64,000 nucleotides of DNA from NCBI GenBank assembly GCA_947497245.1, contig CANMFO010000003.1, positions 62,001 to 126,000 of the forward strand, given 5' to 3'. Below, in pieces: positions 44,126-53,896 of this stretch. Each line of letters opens with the position of its first letter. Positions within the stretch are counted from its first letter, which is position 1. The translations under genes were made by a program, and so were the position numbers. The notes under the pieces were generated by a model that saw nothing but the letters and a program-made list of their open reading frames with translations, did no database searches and had not been told where the DNA came from. Source of the DNA: an uncultured Flavobacteriaceae bacterium (GTDB taxonomy: Bacteria; Bacteroidota; Bacteroidia; Flavobacteriales; Flavobacteriaceae).

Positions 44126-44438
44126 GTGATGATCGATCCTTATTAGATTTCCACGGGGCTTTTCATGGGGTTTTTGATGCCCGTCATGAAAGACCGGCGC
44201 GTCATTTCCGACCCATCGGTCGGAATTCCCTGCACACACCCATTCAAAGCTTGTTTTGTGGGACTTTATCGATGAATTGCATGAAAATATCCGGTGATCT
44301 TGGGCATGGAAGCCGACCTTTTTTATGTAAAACCGACCGGATAGTTCAATTTTGGCCGGTTGGAAGCCGACCTGAACAAGCTCAAGATTGGGATTGAAAA
44401 AACGCCCTTCCCCCTTATTTTGTTTGTATTTTAGTGGG
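44126..44438. repeat. non-coding region with a perfect hairpin and a 13-bp direct repeat
   Basis: About 310 bases without a gene. TTCCGACC (44206-44213) and GGTCGGAA (44218-44225) form an 8-4-8 hairpin without a T-run. TGGAAGCCGACCT occurs twice, at 44307-44319 and 44361-44373, 54 bases apart, each flanked by related CCGGT/ACCGG words. The right end is AT-rich and probably holds the promoter of the following oxidoreductase. Confidence 0.5.
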
Positions 44439-45551
44439 ATGAACCTCAGCTACTGGGAATATGATACATGGCTCTCCAATGTGGACTATGCCATTTTGGG
44501 CAGCGGCATCGTTGGTCTAAATTGCGCACTACGGCTCAAATCCCGATTTCCCACTGCCAAGGTATTGATTCTCGAGAAAGGGGTTTTGCCCCAAGGGGCC
44601 AGTACCAAAAATGCAGGTTTTGCCTGTTTTGGCAGTATTTCGGAGATTCTATCCGATCTAAACTCGCATACAGAGGAAGAAGTACTGCAATTGGTCAAGA
44701 AACGCTGGGACGGAATACAGCTGCTGCGCCAAAACCTCGGGGACGACCGAATCCATTTTCAACAGTATGGCGGACATGAACTGTTCACAAAGGACCATGT
44801 GGCGGTATACGAAGCATGCGCAACGCAATTGGACAGGATCAATGGGCTGTTGGAACCCGTTTTTGGCAAGAAGGCTTTTGAACCGCGCAGCAATTCCTTT
44901 CGTTTTGCCAACATTCTCGAAAATTATATCACCAACGGCCAAGAGGCCCAATTGCATACGGGAAAGATGATGGCCTGCCTATTGGAATCGGTACGGAAAA
45001 AAGGAGTGCTGCTCCTAAACTCGGTAACCGTTACCGATTTTACGGATGATGGAACATATACCGCCATAAAAACCGAACAATTCGAGTTCCGGGCCAAAAA
45101 GTTGTTCGTCGCCACCAATGGTTTCGCCGCCCAATTGCTGAAGGAAAACGTAAAACCGGCAAGGGCGCAGGTGTTGATTACCAAACCCATTCCAAATCTA
45201 CATATCAAAGGTACTTTTCACCTGGAAGAGGGATACTACTATTTTCGGAACGTCGATGAGAGGATCCTGTTCGGTGGAGGAAGAAATCTGGACCTTGAAA
45301 GGGAGGAAACCACCGAATTTGGAGAGACCAAATTGGTCCATGACCGATTGGAAAATATGCTGAAAGAGATCATCCTGCCCGATATTCCTTTTAAAGTGGA
45401 ACGTAGATGGAGCGGTATCATGGGAATTGGGGATCAAAAAAGACCCATTGTAAGACAACTGTCGAACAATGTGTACTGCGGAGTTCGCCTTGGTGGTATG
45501 GGGGTTGCCATCGGCAGCCTGGTGGGCAAAGAACTTGCAGATTTGGTATAA
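44439..45551 (+). CDS. FAD-dependent oxidoreductase (DadA/glycine oxidase-like)
   Basis: 370 residues from the ATG at 44439. FAD motif AILGSGIVGLNCAL at residues ~15-28, with a Glu (ILEKG) ending the second strand; GASTKNAGFACFG resembles the flavin-contact segment of D-amino acid dehydrogenases and sarcosine/glycine oxidases. The C-terminus has RRWSGIMGIGDQKRPIV and RLGGMGVAIGS. Oxidation of a small amine or amino acid is inferred; substrate unknown. The upstream Met at 44388 is unlikely. Confidence 0.85.
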   Translation: MNLSYWEYDTWLSNVDYAILGSGIVGLNCALRLKSRFPTAKVLILEKGVLPQGASTKNAGFACFGSISEILSDLNSHTEEEVLQLVKKRWDGIQLLRQNLGDDRIHFQQYGGHELFTKDHVAVYEACATQLDRINGLLEPVFGKKAFEPRSNSFRFANILENYITNGQEAQLHTGKMMACLLESVRKKGVLLLNSVTVTDFTDDGTYTAIKTEQFEFRAKKLFVATNGFAAQLLKENVKPARAQVLITKPIPNLHIKGTFHLEEGYYYFRNVDERILFGGGRNLDLEREETTEFGETKLVHDRLENMLKEIILPDIPFKVERRWSGIMGIGDQKRPIVRQLSNNVYCGVRLGGMGVAIGSLVGKELADLV

Positions 45552-45743
45552 TGGGGATTTTGTGTATTTGTTTGTTTTTTTCTTCCTATATTGTCCTCCC
45601 CGAATTTAAAGCTCGACACCCCGAAGCTTATCCAATTTTCCTTATCGAACAAGCACCTCCAAGGCCATTCCAACGCGCTTTGTGATGCATGCCCCTTTTG
45701 CATTGGTCAAGTTTTTGCCAAACCATACAAAACGGATTGATTC

Positions 45744-46388
45744 ATGCATAAGGAAGCGTTGAGGTACCATAGGGGCAGGGTTGCCATAGTGTTGTCCATT
45801 CTCTTTTTGGGAAGTTGTGCACCATCAAAGACCAATTATAATCGAAAGTACAATAGGGTCTGGAAGCAGATTGTCAAATCAGAGGAGTGGAAAAATTCAC
45901 TGCTGGCAAGCAATACCATAAGGCTTTCGGAAAACCCGGACCCCTATACCGGACTACCTAACGAGGGGATAATCGGGGGGGAAGACCTTTCCGGACTGGA
46001 AATAGGGGCAGGTTTTCGCAAAAAATACCATTCGCTGGTCTCCAGGGCGTATTTCAAGATCATTACCGAGGCAGAAAAAGCCGATTTGCAGCTCGAAAAG
46101 GAATACCAACGTTGGAATACGGGAGCGGACTTGGACGGTTCAGGGACCGATTTGGCCAACAACGGGAAGTTGGAGATGGTGAACAGGCGGTACCATGCCC
46201 ATAAAGAAATGCTCAGAGGGCTGAAATCCTGGAACATCTATAGTGAAAATCGCACGGATGACCTGAAATTCTTTAAGAAAGAGTACATCAAGCCGGTTCA
46301 CGAGATGTATCAAAATGGAAAGGACGATACCTTCATGATCGATTTTTTGGTCTATCGCTTGGCCGATCTATACCATTTGGAGCAGTAG
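45744..46388 (+). CDS. uncharacterised lipoprotein
   Basis: 214 residues. The leader VAIVLSILFLGSCAPS gives a lipidation site at about Cys25. The remainder is charged and mostly helical, with no cysteine and no catalytic motif that I recognise. Likely a periplasmic or outer-membrane lipoprotein of unknown role. Not clearly in an operon; the next gene starts about 100 bases on. Confidence 0.75.
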   Translation: MHKEALRYHRGRVAIVLSILFLGSCAPSKTNYNRKYNRVWKQIVKSEEWKNSLLASNTIRLSENPDPYTGLPNEGIIGGEDLSGLEIGAGFRKKYHSLVSRAYFKIITEAEKADLQLEKEYQRWNTGADLDGSGTDLANNGKLEMVNRRYHAHKEMLRGLKSWNIYSENRTDDLKFFKKEYIKPVHEMYQNGKDDTFMIDFLVYRLADLYHLEQ

Positions 46389-46486
46389 GGCAATGGCCTT
46401 TGCTAAGGCAGATGATGTGGCAAAATGCGGTCAATCTGCTTTTTTATCAATAGTTTTGAAGTTCCTATCCCGAACCGTTTACAAAG

Positions 46487-46945
46487 ATGCCGAAACTCCC
46501 GTCCAAGGAAACCCTGTTTCAATTTTGCGAGTCTTTTGTGCACAATAGAATGGAACGGGTACAGAACAATATCCAGGACATTCAGGACTCGTTCGCCTCC
46601 GAGACCAAGCGTAGTGCCGGTGACAAACACGAGACTGGCCGGGCCATGTTGCAATTGGAACGGGAAAAATTGGGCCGGCAATTGAGCGAAGCTGGGAAAA
46701 TGCGGGAGATCTTGAAAAGGACCAAGATCAAACCTGCCCACAGCGTGGTGGCTTTGGGAAGTTTGGTCCAAACCTCCAAGGGCAATTATTTTTTGGCAGT
46801 TTCCGCAGGGGCCTACAAAGAAAAAGACCAATTGGTATATTGTGTTTCTGCTGCTACCCCCATTGGACAAATACTGCTGGGAAAGTCGGAGGCCGATAAG
46901 GTGGTTTTCAACGGCGAGGCCCTAGAAATTCTTAAAATCCATTAG
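46487..46945 (+). CDS. GreA/GreB C-terminal-domain-like protein
   Basis: 152 residues. An N-terminal helical part rich in Glu, Gln and Arg is followed by a small beta domain: LGSLVQTSKGNYFLAVSAG and CVSAATPIGQILLGKSEAD. The latter resembles the 'SPIGxALLGK' end of GreA/GreB transcript-cleavage factors. The N-terminal coiled coil with acidic tip residues is shorter than in GreA, so action at the RNA polymerase channel is possible but unproven. Such genes are sometimes misnamed 3-oxoacyl-ACP synthase in flavobacterial annotations. Confidence 0.7.
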   Translation: MPKLPSKETLFQFCESFVHNRMERVQNNIQDIQDSFASETKRSAGDKHETGRAMLQLEREKLGRQLSEAGKMREILKRTKIKPAHSVVALGSLVQTSKGNYFLAVSAGAYKEKDQLVYCVSAATPIGQILLGKSEADKVVFNGEALEILKIH

Positions 46946-46965
46946 ATACCATAAAACACAGAGCT

Positions 46966-48072
46966 ATGAAGACAATGAAAATCGCCATGCTGAGAGGCCT
47001 TGTACTATGCCTTTCCTTAAGTAACTTTTTGGGCCATGCCCAAGAAGCTGAAAACCCAAAAGTGGTCCTAATCACCTTGGATGGCCTTCGGTGGCAGGAG
47101 CTTTTCTCCGGTGCCGATCCGCTTTTGGTGGCCAATACTGCATATGTGCGGGACACTTCTGGATTAAAACATGATTTTTGGAGGGATACGGGAGATGAAA
47201 GAAGGAAAGCGCTAATGCCTTTTTTCTGGAAGGAGGTTGTAAAAATGGGCCAACTTCACGGGAACCGGAGTTTGGGAAGCAAGGTGGACCTCACCAACAA
47301 AATGTGGTTCTCCTATCCGGGATACAACGAAATTCTAACGGGGAGGGCCGATGATGCCCGGATCGATAGCAACGACAAAACGAACAACCCGAACACGACC
47401 CTTTTGGAGGTGGCCAACAACAATCCCAAATACAAGGGCAAGGTGGCCGCTTTTGGAAGTTGGGACGTATTCCCGTATATCGTGAACGAGGAACGTTCGG
47501 GCGTTCCTGTCAATGCGGGGTTTGAGACCGCCAAAGGCATCGATCTTAGCGAGCGCGAAAAATTCCTGAACCACCTACAGCCCCAAGTTCCCAGCCCGTG
47601 GAGTACCGTCCGATTGGATGCCTTTACCCATCATTATGCTTTGGAGCATATGAAGAAGGACCGTCCGGAACTGCTGTATATCGCCTATGGGGAAACCGAT
47701 GATTTTGCCCACGACGGGGACTATGAAGCCTATCTGAAGTCGGCCCATACGACCGATGCCCTGATTCGGGAACTGTGGGAGTATGCCCAGAAAGACCCGT
47801 TTTACAAAGGCCGTACGGTCTTCATTATCTCCACGGACCACGGCAGGGGAACAGATCCCCTGGAAACATGGAAAGGGCATGGTAGCGATGTAAAGGATGC
47901 CGGGCAGGTATGGATGGCCGTTTTTGGCGATCAAGTGGTTCCCTTGGGCGAGGTTTCCCATGAAGAACAACTGCACAGCGATCAAATCGCCCCAACGGTC
48001 CTAAGGTTGTTGGGGTTGGAAATCGATAAGGGGACCATGACCGGAAAACCGTTATCGTTGATCAGGGAATAA
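46966..48072 (+). CDS. secreted alkaline phosphatase-superfamily hydrolase
   Basis: 368 residues with an N-terminal signal peptide (residues 1-25, ending GHAQ). Alkaline phosphatase/sulfatase fold: the metal-binding start VVLITLDGLRWQELF, then YIAYGETDDFAHDGDY and IISTDHGRGTDPLETWKGHG with the His/Asp metal ligands. No Cys/Ser-x-Pro-x-Arg sulfatase motif, so a phosphodiesterase or phosphatase is more likely. Followed by a terminator at 48178. Confidence 0.85.
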   Translation: MKTMKIAMLRGLVLCLSLSNFLGHAQEAENPKVVLITLDGLRWQELFSGADPLLVANTAYVRDTSGLKHDFWRDTGDERRKALMPFFWKEVVKMGQLHGNRSLGSKVDLTNKMWFSYPGYNEILTGRADDARIDSNDKTNNPNTTLLEVANNNPKYKGKVAAFGSWDVFPYIVNEERSGVPVNAGFETAKGIDLSEREKFLNHLQPQVPSPWSTVRLDAFTHHYALEHMKKDRPELLYIAYGETDDFAHDGDYEAYLKSAHTTDALIRELWEYAQKDPFYKGRTVFIISTDHGRGTDPLETWKGHGSDVKDAGQVWMAVFGDQVVPLGEVSHEEQLHSDQIAPTVLRLLGLEIDKGTMTGKPLSLIRE

Positions 48073-48177
48073 AACCGTATTTTTTAATGTTATGTTCATG
48101 GGTTATTAACATTGGGCACACTGCAAATTGCGAATTTTGTACCGCAGTTTTTAATTAAGTTTGAGTTAGTCTAGTGG

Positions 48178-48209
48178 AACCGGTGTCGCTACGTCACCGG
48201 TTTTTTTTT
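48178..48209 (+). terminator. Rho-independent terminator (48178-48209)
   Basis: AACCGGTG (48178-48185) pairs perfectly with CACCGGTT (48195-48202), nine-base loop, T-run through 48209. It ends the phosphatase transcript; the convergent arfB stops just beyond. Confidence 0.88.
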
Positions 48210-48232
48210 GCCCGATAGTCCGCGAACCGGGC

Positions 48233-48637
48233 TTAGTCCAAATTCGGCTTTCCCCGGTTTGCCTTTTTTTGGGCCGCCCTTTTTTTGGCCTGTAGGCGTT
48301 TTTCAACGGAAGACTTTGAAGGTCTTGTGGAGCGTCTTTTTTTTGGGACTTTAAGGGCGTTCGTCAATACTTCTAAAAAACGCTTGGCGACTAGTTCCCT
48401 GTTTTTGTGTTGACTTCGGCTTTCGTCGCACTGCAAAAGCAGCCAATTTTCTTTGGTCAGACGGTTGCGGAGTTTAAGTAGCAAACGTTCCTTTTCCGCA
48501 TCCGATAAGGCATTTGAACCCATCAGGTCGAAAGCGAGTTCCACTTTGGTGGATACCTTGTTCACATGCTGCCCTCCCGCTCCACTACTGCGGACCGCCT
48601 TAAATTGCACTTCTTGTAGGATACGTTCCCTGTCCAA
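48233..48637 (-). CDS. arfB: alternative ribosome-rescue factor, peptidyl-tRNA hydrolase
   Basis: Release-factor-like protein with the catalytic motif in VRSSGAGGQHVNKVSTK (GGQ) and a basic C-terminal tail (KKRRSTRPS, KKRAAQKKANRGKP) that enters the empty mRNA channel of stalled ribosomes. Length 134 residues from a TTG at 48637, which gives a family-like start (LDRERILQEVQFKAV). An ATG at 48670 would add eleven residues unlike homologs; the choice is uncertain. Frees stalled 70S ribosomes without tmRNA. Confidence 0.9.
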   Translation of the reverse strand: MDRERILQEVQFKAVRSSGAGGQHVNKVSTKVELAFDLMGSNALSDAEKERLLLKLRNRLTKENWLLLQCDESRSQHKNRELVAKRFLEVLTNALKVPKKRRSTRPSKSSVEKRLQAKKRAAQKKANRGKPNLD

Positions 48638-48752
48638 CCCATGGATTTTGGGCAAAAGTAAGCAAAACATGGGGCTTGTCCATTATTGGCCTATGGAAAC
48701 GAAAGAGGGGCCGAATCTTGCCGTGTCCCCTTTGAAGGGCGATTCGGGCAAG

Positions 48753-49730
48753 CTAGGAGTCCGCCATGCGCTGATTGATGGTCTCGAGGGACACGTTGAG
48801 AAAAATTTCCTTTCCCGGCGCAATGGCCTCGTGGTGGTTAAAATAGATATTTTGATTTTCATAGATGCCGACGATCATATAATTCCCGCCCATATAGTAG
48901 GATTCCTTTACGACCACCTCAAGACCGGATTTTTCGGAAACCTTGAACTCGTGCGAATAAATGATGATGCGCCTTTTGGTATCGGCGTACGACTTCACAA
49001 TATTGATGGGAATTTTATTGGCTTCCCCGAAAAGGGACGCGACATAAAGGTCTTTTGGCTTCGCATACAAGTTTTTCGGAGTGTCCTTTGCTATGATTTT
49101 CCTGTCCTTCAATACGATTACCCGGTCGGCAAACGGAAGTATGTCGTTGTGGTCATGGGTCGCGGTCAGTACCGTAACATTCTTTTTTCTGAGGTAGGCG
49201 AAAAGCTTTCTACGCAGGCTGTTTTTCCTAAAATTATCGATATGGCTAAAGGGCTCGTCCAGCAAAAGCACCTCCGGTTCTTGGGCGAGGACCCGGGCAA
49301 GGGCGATGCGTTGCTGTTGGCCACCGCTCAGGTACTTCACCTTGGTCTTCGCAAGATCGGCCATCTCGATCATTTCCAGAAGCTCCAAGGTGCGTTTTTG
49401 CATTTCCTCGGGCTCGAAGACAGAAAGATGCTGGTTCACGTTTTCCTCCACCGAGGTGTACGGCATCAGGTCAAAATCCTGCGAAAGGTATTTCATATAA
49501 GGTTCTCCGGGGACCAAATTGTAAAGTGGCCCCAAAACCTGGTTTTCATCCCAATATACTTCGCCCACCTTGATGTGCAGGAGTCCGAAGATGATTTTGA
49601 GAAGGGTGCTTTTTCCACAACCGCTCTCCCCAATGATGGATACGTGTTCTCCCTTGGCCACTTTAAGGTTGATATCCTCCAAAACGGGGATATCATCATA
49701 GGCAAAGGATACATGGTCAACGTGAAGCAT
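48753..49730 (-). CDS. ABC transporter ATP-binding protein
   Basis: 325 residues. Walker A GESGCGKST, signature LSGGQQQRIALARVL, Walker B EVLLLDEPFSHID, and the His switch in TATHDHND. After the ATPase domain (residues ~1-225) a ~100-residue C-terminal extension has beta-rich content, as in the MOI-type importer ATPases (PotA/FbpC). No permease or binding protein lies nearby, so it is an orphan ATPase that must pair with components elsewhere. Confidence 0.9.
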   Translation of the reverse strand: MLHVDHVSFAYDDIPVLEDINLKVAKGEHVSIIGESGCGKSTLLKIIFGLLHIKVGEVYWDENQVLGPLYNLVPGEPYMKYLSQDFDLMPYTSVEENVNQHLSVFEPEEMQKRTLELLEMIEMADLAKTKVKYLSGGQQQRIALARVLAQEPEVLLLDEPFSHIDNFRKNSLRRKLFAYLRKKNVTVLTATHDHNDILPFADRVIVLKDRKIIAKDTPKNLYAKPKDLYVASLFGEANKIPINIVKSYADTKRRIIIYSHEFKVSEKSGLEVVVKESYYMGGNYMIVGIYENQNIYFNHHEAIAPGKEIFLNVSLETINQRMADS

Positions 49731-49851
49731 GTGTTCTGTAAATGATAGATAAATGTCGGTAAAATGGGGCCTACCTTTTTAGATAACGTAGGAACGGCCA
49801 AATTATTGATGGGCACGAATGAATTTGCATGATATCTGAAAAACTGGATCC

Positions 49852-52008
49852 CTAATCCTTGAAGTTTTTCAGCACTGCCTTGTTGGGCAGTTCTTCCAGA
49901 CCCATATTGTAAAAAGTGAACCCGAAAATGTCCGCATATTGCTCAATAATCTTGCCTACCGGGGTGCCCGCCCCATGGCCGGCATTGGTTTCAATACGGA
50001 TCAAGGTGGGATTGCTTCCCGACTGTTTTCCCTGGAGTTCTGCCGCAAACTTAAAACTGTGGGCAGGGACCACGCGATCGTCATGATCACCAGTGGTCAC
50101 CAAGGTCGCGGGATAGGCCACTCCTTCCTTGATATTGTGCACCGGGGAATATCCCTTGAGGTATTCGAACATCTCCTTGCTCTCTTCTGAAGTGCCATAG
50201 TCATAAGCCCACCCCGCTCCGGCGGTAAAAGTATGGTAACGCAGCATGTCCATGACGCCCACAGCGGGCAAGGCCACTTTCATAAGATCGGGGCGTTGGG
50301 TCATAGTGGCACCCACCAGGAGCCCTCCATTGCTCCCTCCCCGAATGGCAAGGTAATCGGAAGAGGTGTAGTTTTCCCCGATCAGATACTCCGCAGCGGA
50401 GATGAAGTCATCAAAAACGTTCTGTTTTTGCATTTTGGTTCCCGAATCGTGCCATTTTTTTCCGTATTCGCCCCCACCACGAAGATTGGGCACGGCATAG
50501 ATTCCACCCTGCTCCATCCAGACCGCGTTGACAATGCTGAACGATGGGGTAAGGCTGATATTGAACCCGCCATACCCGTACAGGATGGTTGGGTTTTTGC
50601 CATTTCGCTCCAATCCCTTTTTATGGGTAATGATCATGGGGACCTTGGTGCCGTCCTTGGAAGTATAGAATATCTGGTTCGATTCGTAGTCGTCTGGATC
50701 AAAATCAATTTCAGGTTTCCAATAGGGCTGGTACTCCCCGGTATCTACATTGTATTTATAGGAAGATCCGGGAATGATGTAGTTGGTAAAGGAAAAATAG
50801 AATTCCTTGTCCTCTTTTTTCCCGCCAAAACCACTCGCGCTTCCCACTCCGGGCAGGGCCACCTCACGTACCAGTTTTCCTTCATAATCGTACTGAAGTA
50901 CTTTGGAAATGGCATCGACCATATATTCCGCGAAAAAGTAGCCTCCTCCCTTATTGGGCGAAAGCACATGCTCCGTTTCCGGAATGAAATCTACCCAGTT
51001 CTCCGGGCGGGGATCCGAGGCGTCCACGGTGACGATCTTTTGGTTGGGTGCCGCCATGTTGGTCACAATATAGAGTTTGGACCCTACGTTTTCGATGATG
51101 TAACTATCGGATCTCTCGTGGTCAAGGAGGGTCACCAACGGACTTTCAGGCCGGGTCAGGTCCTTGAGGAACAGCTTGTTCCCAGAGGTGGAATTCGATG
51201 CGGACAGCACCAGGTACTGTTGGTCTTTTGTAACCGATGCACCAATGTAACGGTGTTTTTCCGCTGCTTTTCCCCCATAGACCAATTCGTCCGAGTCCTG
51301 GGGCGTGCCCAGTTTATGGTAGTACACTTTGTGCTGGTCGGTCTTGGCAGATAGTTCGCTCCCTTTCGGCTTGTCGTAGCTCGAATAGTAAAAGCCATCG
51401 TTGCCGCGCCATGAGATGCCGCTGAACTTGATATCCATCAAGGTGTCCTCCACTATTTCCATGGTTTTGGTGTTGAGAACGATACCCTTTCGCCAATCAC
51501 TGCCGCCTTCCGAGATCAAATAGGCCGCCAAGGAACCATCTTCGGTAAAACTAAGGCTGGAGAGCGAGGTGGTACCGTCTTCGGAAAAAGTATTGGGATC
51601 CAGAAATACTTCGGCCTCTCCGTCTCCCTTTTGGCGATAAACGACGTACTGGTTCTGAAGTCCGTCGTTTTTATAAAAATAGACGTGATCGCCCTCCTTG
51701 AAGGGCGAACCCAGTTTTTCATAGTTCCAAAGTTTCTCCAATCGGTTTCTAAGGTCGTTCCGAAATGGAATTTTTTCGAGATAGCCGAACGTAACCTTGT
51801 TCTGTTCAGAAACCCAAGCTTCCGTTTCGGGGCTTCGGTCATCCTCCAACCAACGGTACGGATCTTTTATGGAGGTGTCAAAATAAATATCAACGGTGTC
51901 AACTTGGGCGGTGGTAGGATAATTCACGGAAATCAGTTCTTTTTTTGTGGAGGTCTCACAGGCTATCGATGCGATCATGGCTACAAGAATCAATACGGAC
52001 TTTCTCAT
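49852..52008 (-). CDS. prolyl oligopeptidase family serine peptidase (S9A)
   Basis: 718 residues from the ATG at 52008, where a lipoprotein-type leader begins ([17 protein letters not shown]). A seven-bladed propeller N-terminal half is followed by the alpha/beta hydrolase domain. Catalytic triad: Ser in RGGSNGGLL, Asp in GDHDDRVVP, His in NAGHGAG. Cleaves short peptides after proline; exported here. The in-frame Met at 52065 would add residues before the signal and is rejected. Confidence 0.93.
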   Translation of the reverse strand: MRKSVLILVAMIASIACETSTKKELISVNYPTTAQVDTVDIYFDTSIKDPYRWLEDDRSPETEAWVSEQNKVTFGYLEKIPFRNDLRNRLEKLWNYEKLGSPFKEGDHVYFYKNDGLQNQYVVYRQKGDGEAEVFLDPNTFSEDGTTSLSSLSFTEDGSLAAYLISEGGSDWRKGIVLNTKTMEIVEDTLMDIKFSGISWRGNDGFYYSSYDKPKGSELSAKTDQHKVYYHKLGTPQDSDELVYGGKAAEKHRYIGASVTKDQQYLVLSASNSTSGNKLFLKDLTRPESPLVTLLDHERSDSYIIENVGSKLYIVTNMAAPNQKIVTVDASDPRPENWVDFIPETEHVLSPNKGGGYFFAEYMVDAISKVLQYDYEGKLVREVALPGVGSASGFGGKKEDKEFYFSFTNYIIPGSSYKYNVDTGEYQPYWKPEIDFDPDDYESNQIFYTSKDGTKVPMIITHKKGLERNGKNPTILYGYGGFNISLTPSFSIVNAVWMEQGGIYAVPNLRGGGEYGKKWHDSGTKMQKQNVFDDFISAAEYLIGENYTSSDYLAIRGGSNGGLLVGATMTQRPDLMKVALPAVGVMDMLRYHTFTAGAGWAYDYGTSEESKEMFEYLKGYSPVHNIKEGVAYPATLVTTGDHDDRVVPAHSFKFAAELQGKQSGSNPTLIRIETNAGHGAGTPVGKIIEQYADIFGFTFYNMGLEELPNKAVLKNFKD

Positions 52009-52051
52009 TGTAAAAATGGATTTTGAAAGCTTAAAAATACCATAAAATGAT

Positions 52052-52080
52052 TTAAGCCCGTCCAATTTGGAAAGGCTTAA
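52052..52080 (-). terminator. inverted repeat downstream of asd
   Basis: TTAAGCC (52052-52058) pairs with GGCTTAA (52074-52080) over a 15-base loop. On the minus strand a short AT-rich tail (ATCATTTTA) follows. A modest terminator for asd, or an upstream element of the S9 peptidase gene. Confidence 0.4.
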
Positions 52081-52157
52081 CTTTTTTCAACACGGAATCG
52101 GGCCAAAATGGTGGTTGGCGGTCTGCCCTGGATTTGGCTGGAACGGGTGGAGTGGCC

Positions 52158-53162
52158 TTAAGCGTGCAACAAACCTACCAATTGGTTCTGAACCAGGTAC
52201 TCCGCGATCTGCACGGCATTGGTCGCTGCCCCTTTTCTCAGGTTGTCCGAAACAATCCACATGTTCAAGGTATTGCGTTGGGTCTCATCGCGACGAATGC
52301 GGCCCACAAAAACCTCGTCTTTGTCATGGGCGTATATGGGCATGGGATAGGTATTGGTGTCCGGGTTGTCCTGTACGGTGACCCCGGGGCTAGCATTGAG
52401 CAACCGGCGTACTTCGTTTAGTTCAAAGTCGTTTTCGAATTCCACGTTCACCGATTCGGAATGCCCTCCGGCGGTGGGGATACGAACGGCCGTGGCGGAG
52501 ACGGAAAAGGTACGGTCATCCAATATTTTTTGGGGTTCCCTGGCCAATTTCATTTCCTCCTTGGTATAACCGTTCTCCAAAAACACATCGCAGTGGGGCA
52601 ATGCATTTCTACTAATGGGATAGGGGTATGCCATTTCTCCCTGGACCCCGGCGATTTCGTTTTCCAATTGTTGGACAGCTTTGACCCCCGTTCCGGATAC
52701 GGACTGATAGGTGGATACCACAACCCTTTTCATTTTGTATTTTTTGTGGAGCGGTGCCAGGGCCATGACCATCTGTATGGTGGAACAGTTGGGGTTGGCA
52801 ATGATCTTGTCGCGGGGCGTTAACTCCTGTGCGTTGATTTCGGGCACTATCAATTTTTTGTCAGGGTCCATACGCCAGGCCGAGGAATTGTCGATTACCG
52901 TGGTACCGACCGCCGCAAATTTGGGCGCCCACTCCAAAGAGGTATCGCCACCCGCAGAAAAAATAGCAATATCGGGCCGGGCCGTCACGGCGTCGTCCAG
53001 GCCGATGATGTGGTATTCACTGCCCTTGTATACCAATGTTTTGCCAATAGATCGCTCAGAAGCGACCAATAGCAGTTCCGTTATGGGAAAACTGCGCTCC
53101 GCCAATACTTTTAGCATCACCTCGCCAACCATTCCGGTGGCACCTACTACTGCTACTTTCAT
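52158..53162 (-). CDS. asd: aspartate-semialdehyde dehydrogenase
   Basis: 334 residues from the ATG at 53162 (KVAVVGATGMVGEVML). NADP-binding GATGMVG, catalytic Cys in ANPNCSTIQMV and catalytic His in TAGGHSESV. Makes aspartate semialdehyde for lysine/diaminopimelate, threonine and methionine. The upstream Met at 53261 lies in an AT-rich promoter region and is rejected. Monocistronic. Confidence 0.95.
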   Translation of the reverse strand: MKVAVVGATGMVGEVMLKVLAERSFPITELLLVASERSIGKTLVYKGSEYHIIGLDDAVTARPDIAIFSAGGDTSLEWAPKFAAVGTTVIDNSSAWRMDPDKKLIVPEINAQELTPRDKIIANPNCSTIQMVMALAPLHKKYKMKRVVVSTYQSVSGTGVKAVQQLENEIAGVQGEMAYPYPISRNALPHCDVFLENGYTKEEMKLAREPQKILDDRTFSVSATAVRIPTAGGHSESVNVEFENDFELNEVRRLLNASPGVTVQDNPDTNTYPMPIYAHDKDEVFVGRIRRDETQRNTLNMWIVSDNLRKGAATNAVQIAEYLVQNQLVGLLHA

Positions 53163-53319
53163 TCCGTAAAAATTAGAGGACAAATGTAGTCCAAAAGGAA
53201 GTATTGGGCAAGAAGACCGCAATAGACATATAAAAATATAACATTTTGTTATGAATATCACTAAACGTTTTATATCCTATCGTCATCCGTATCACGTAGC
53301 ACCCCAAGGGTATCGAATC

Positions 53320-53366
53320 ATCAAAAAAACCGTTGGACCCATTCAATGAAATAGGTCCAACGGTTT
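53320..53366 (-). terminator. Rho-independent terminator of mscL
   Basis: A perfect 13-bp inverted repeat (53327-53339 with 53354-53366, loop 14) reads on the minus strand as a stem followed by seven T. It lies 50 bases past the mscL stop. Confidence 0.85.
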
Positions 53367-53415
53367 AAGCGTGCAATGGTTCCGGCCCGATTCAAGGGCG
53401 GCCCCGGTCCTAAAT

Positions 53416-53817
53416 TTATTTTTTCAGCGCGTCACGTATCTCGGCAAGCAATTCTTCCGCCGTAGGCCCCGTCGGTGCCGGGGGCGCTGGGGGTGTCTTT
53501 ACTTTGTTGTAGGCCTTTACGATCAGGAACATGACAAAGCCGACAATGAGCAAGTTGACCAGGGTATTGATCCACGCCCCGTAGCGGATGGCGTTTTCAG
53601 CAACAAATCCTTCTCCTCCTTCGGTACCCACCGCTTCCGTAAGGATAACTTTTAGGTTGGCAAAATCGACTCCTCCGGCAAAATGGCCCACAATGGGCAT
53701 CACAATATCATTTACAAAACCATTGACCACAAGGCCTACGGCACCCGCCATTATCACAGCGACCGCAAATTCAATGACATTCCCGGTCATGATGAAATTC
53801 TTAAATTCTTTTAGCAT
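53416..53817 (-). CDS. mscL: large-conductance mechanosensitive channel
   Basis: 133 residues. FKNFIMTGNVIEFAVAVIMAGAVG contains the first helix and pore-lining glycines; a periplasmic loop and second helix (LVNLLIVGFVMFLIVKAYNK) follow, and a C-terminal bundle (EELLAEIRDALKK). The inner-membrane valve opens on hypo-osmotic shock, of use to a marine organism. A perfect terminator follows. Confidence 0.96.
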   Translation of the reverse strand: MLKEFKNFIMTGNVIEFAVAVIMAGAVGLVVNGFVNDIVMPIVGHFAGGVDFANLKVILTEAVGTEGGEGFVAENAIRYGAWINTLVNLLIVGFVMFLIVKAYNKVKTPPAPPAPTGPTAEELLAEIRDALKK

Positions 53818-53873
53818 TGTATTCGTGTTTTAAGGGGTTAATAGCGATGCAATGTACTAAAAAAAAAGGATTC

Positions 53874-53888
53874 TTAACAAAATGTTAA
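53874..53888 (-). terminator. weak hairpin after alr
   Basis: TTAACA (53874-53879) and TGTTAA (53883-53888) form an AT-only 6-3-6 repeat; on the minus strand a run of nine T follows after six bases. A weak terminator for tdk-alr. Confidence 0.35.
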
Positions 53889-53896
53889 TTTGCAAT

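Noticed and set aside
48233-48670. ATG at 48670 as the arfB start
   Set aside because: The added residues (FCLLLPKIHG) do not resemble ArfB starts; TTG at 48637 gives a family-like N-terminus. Kept as an alternative only.
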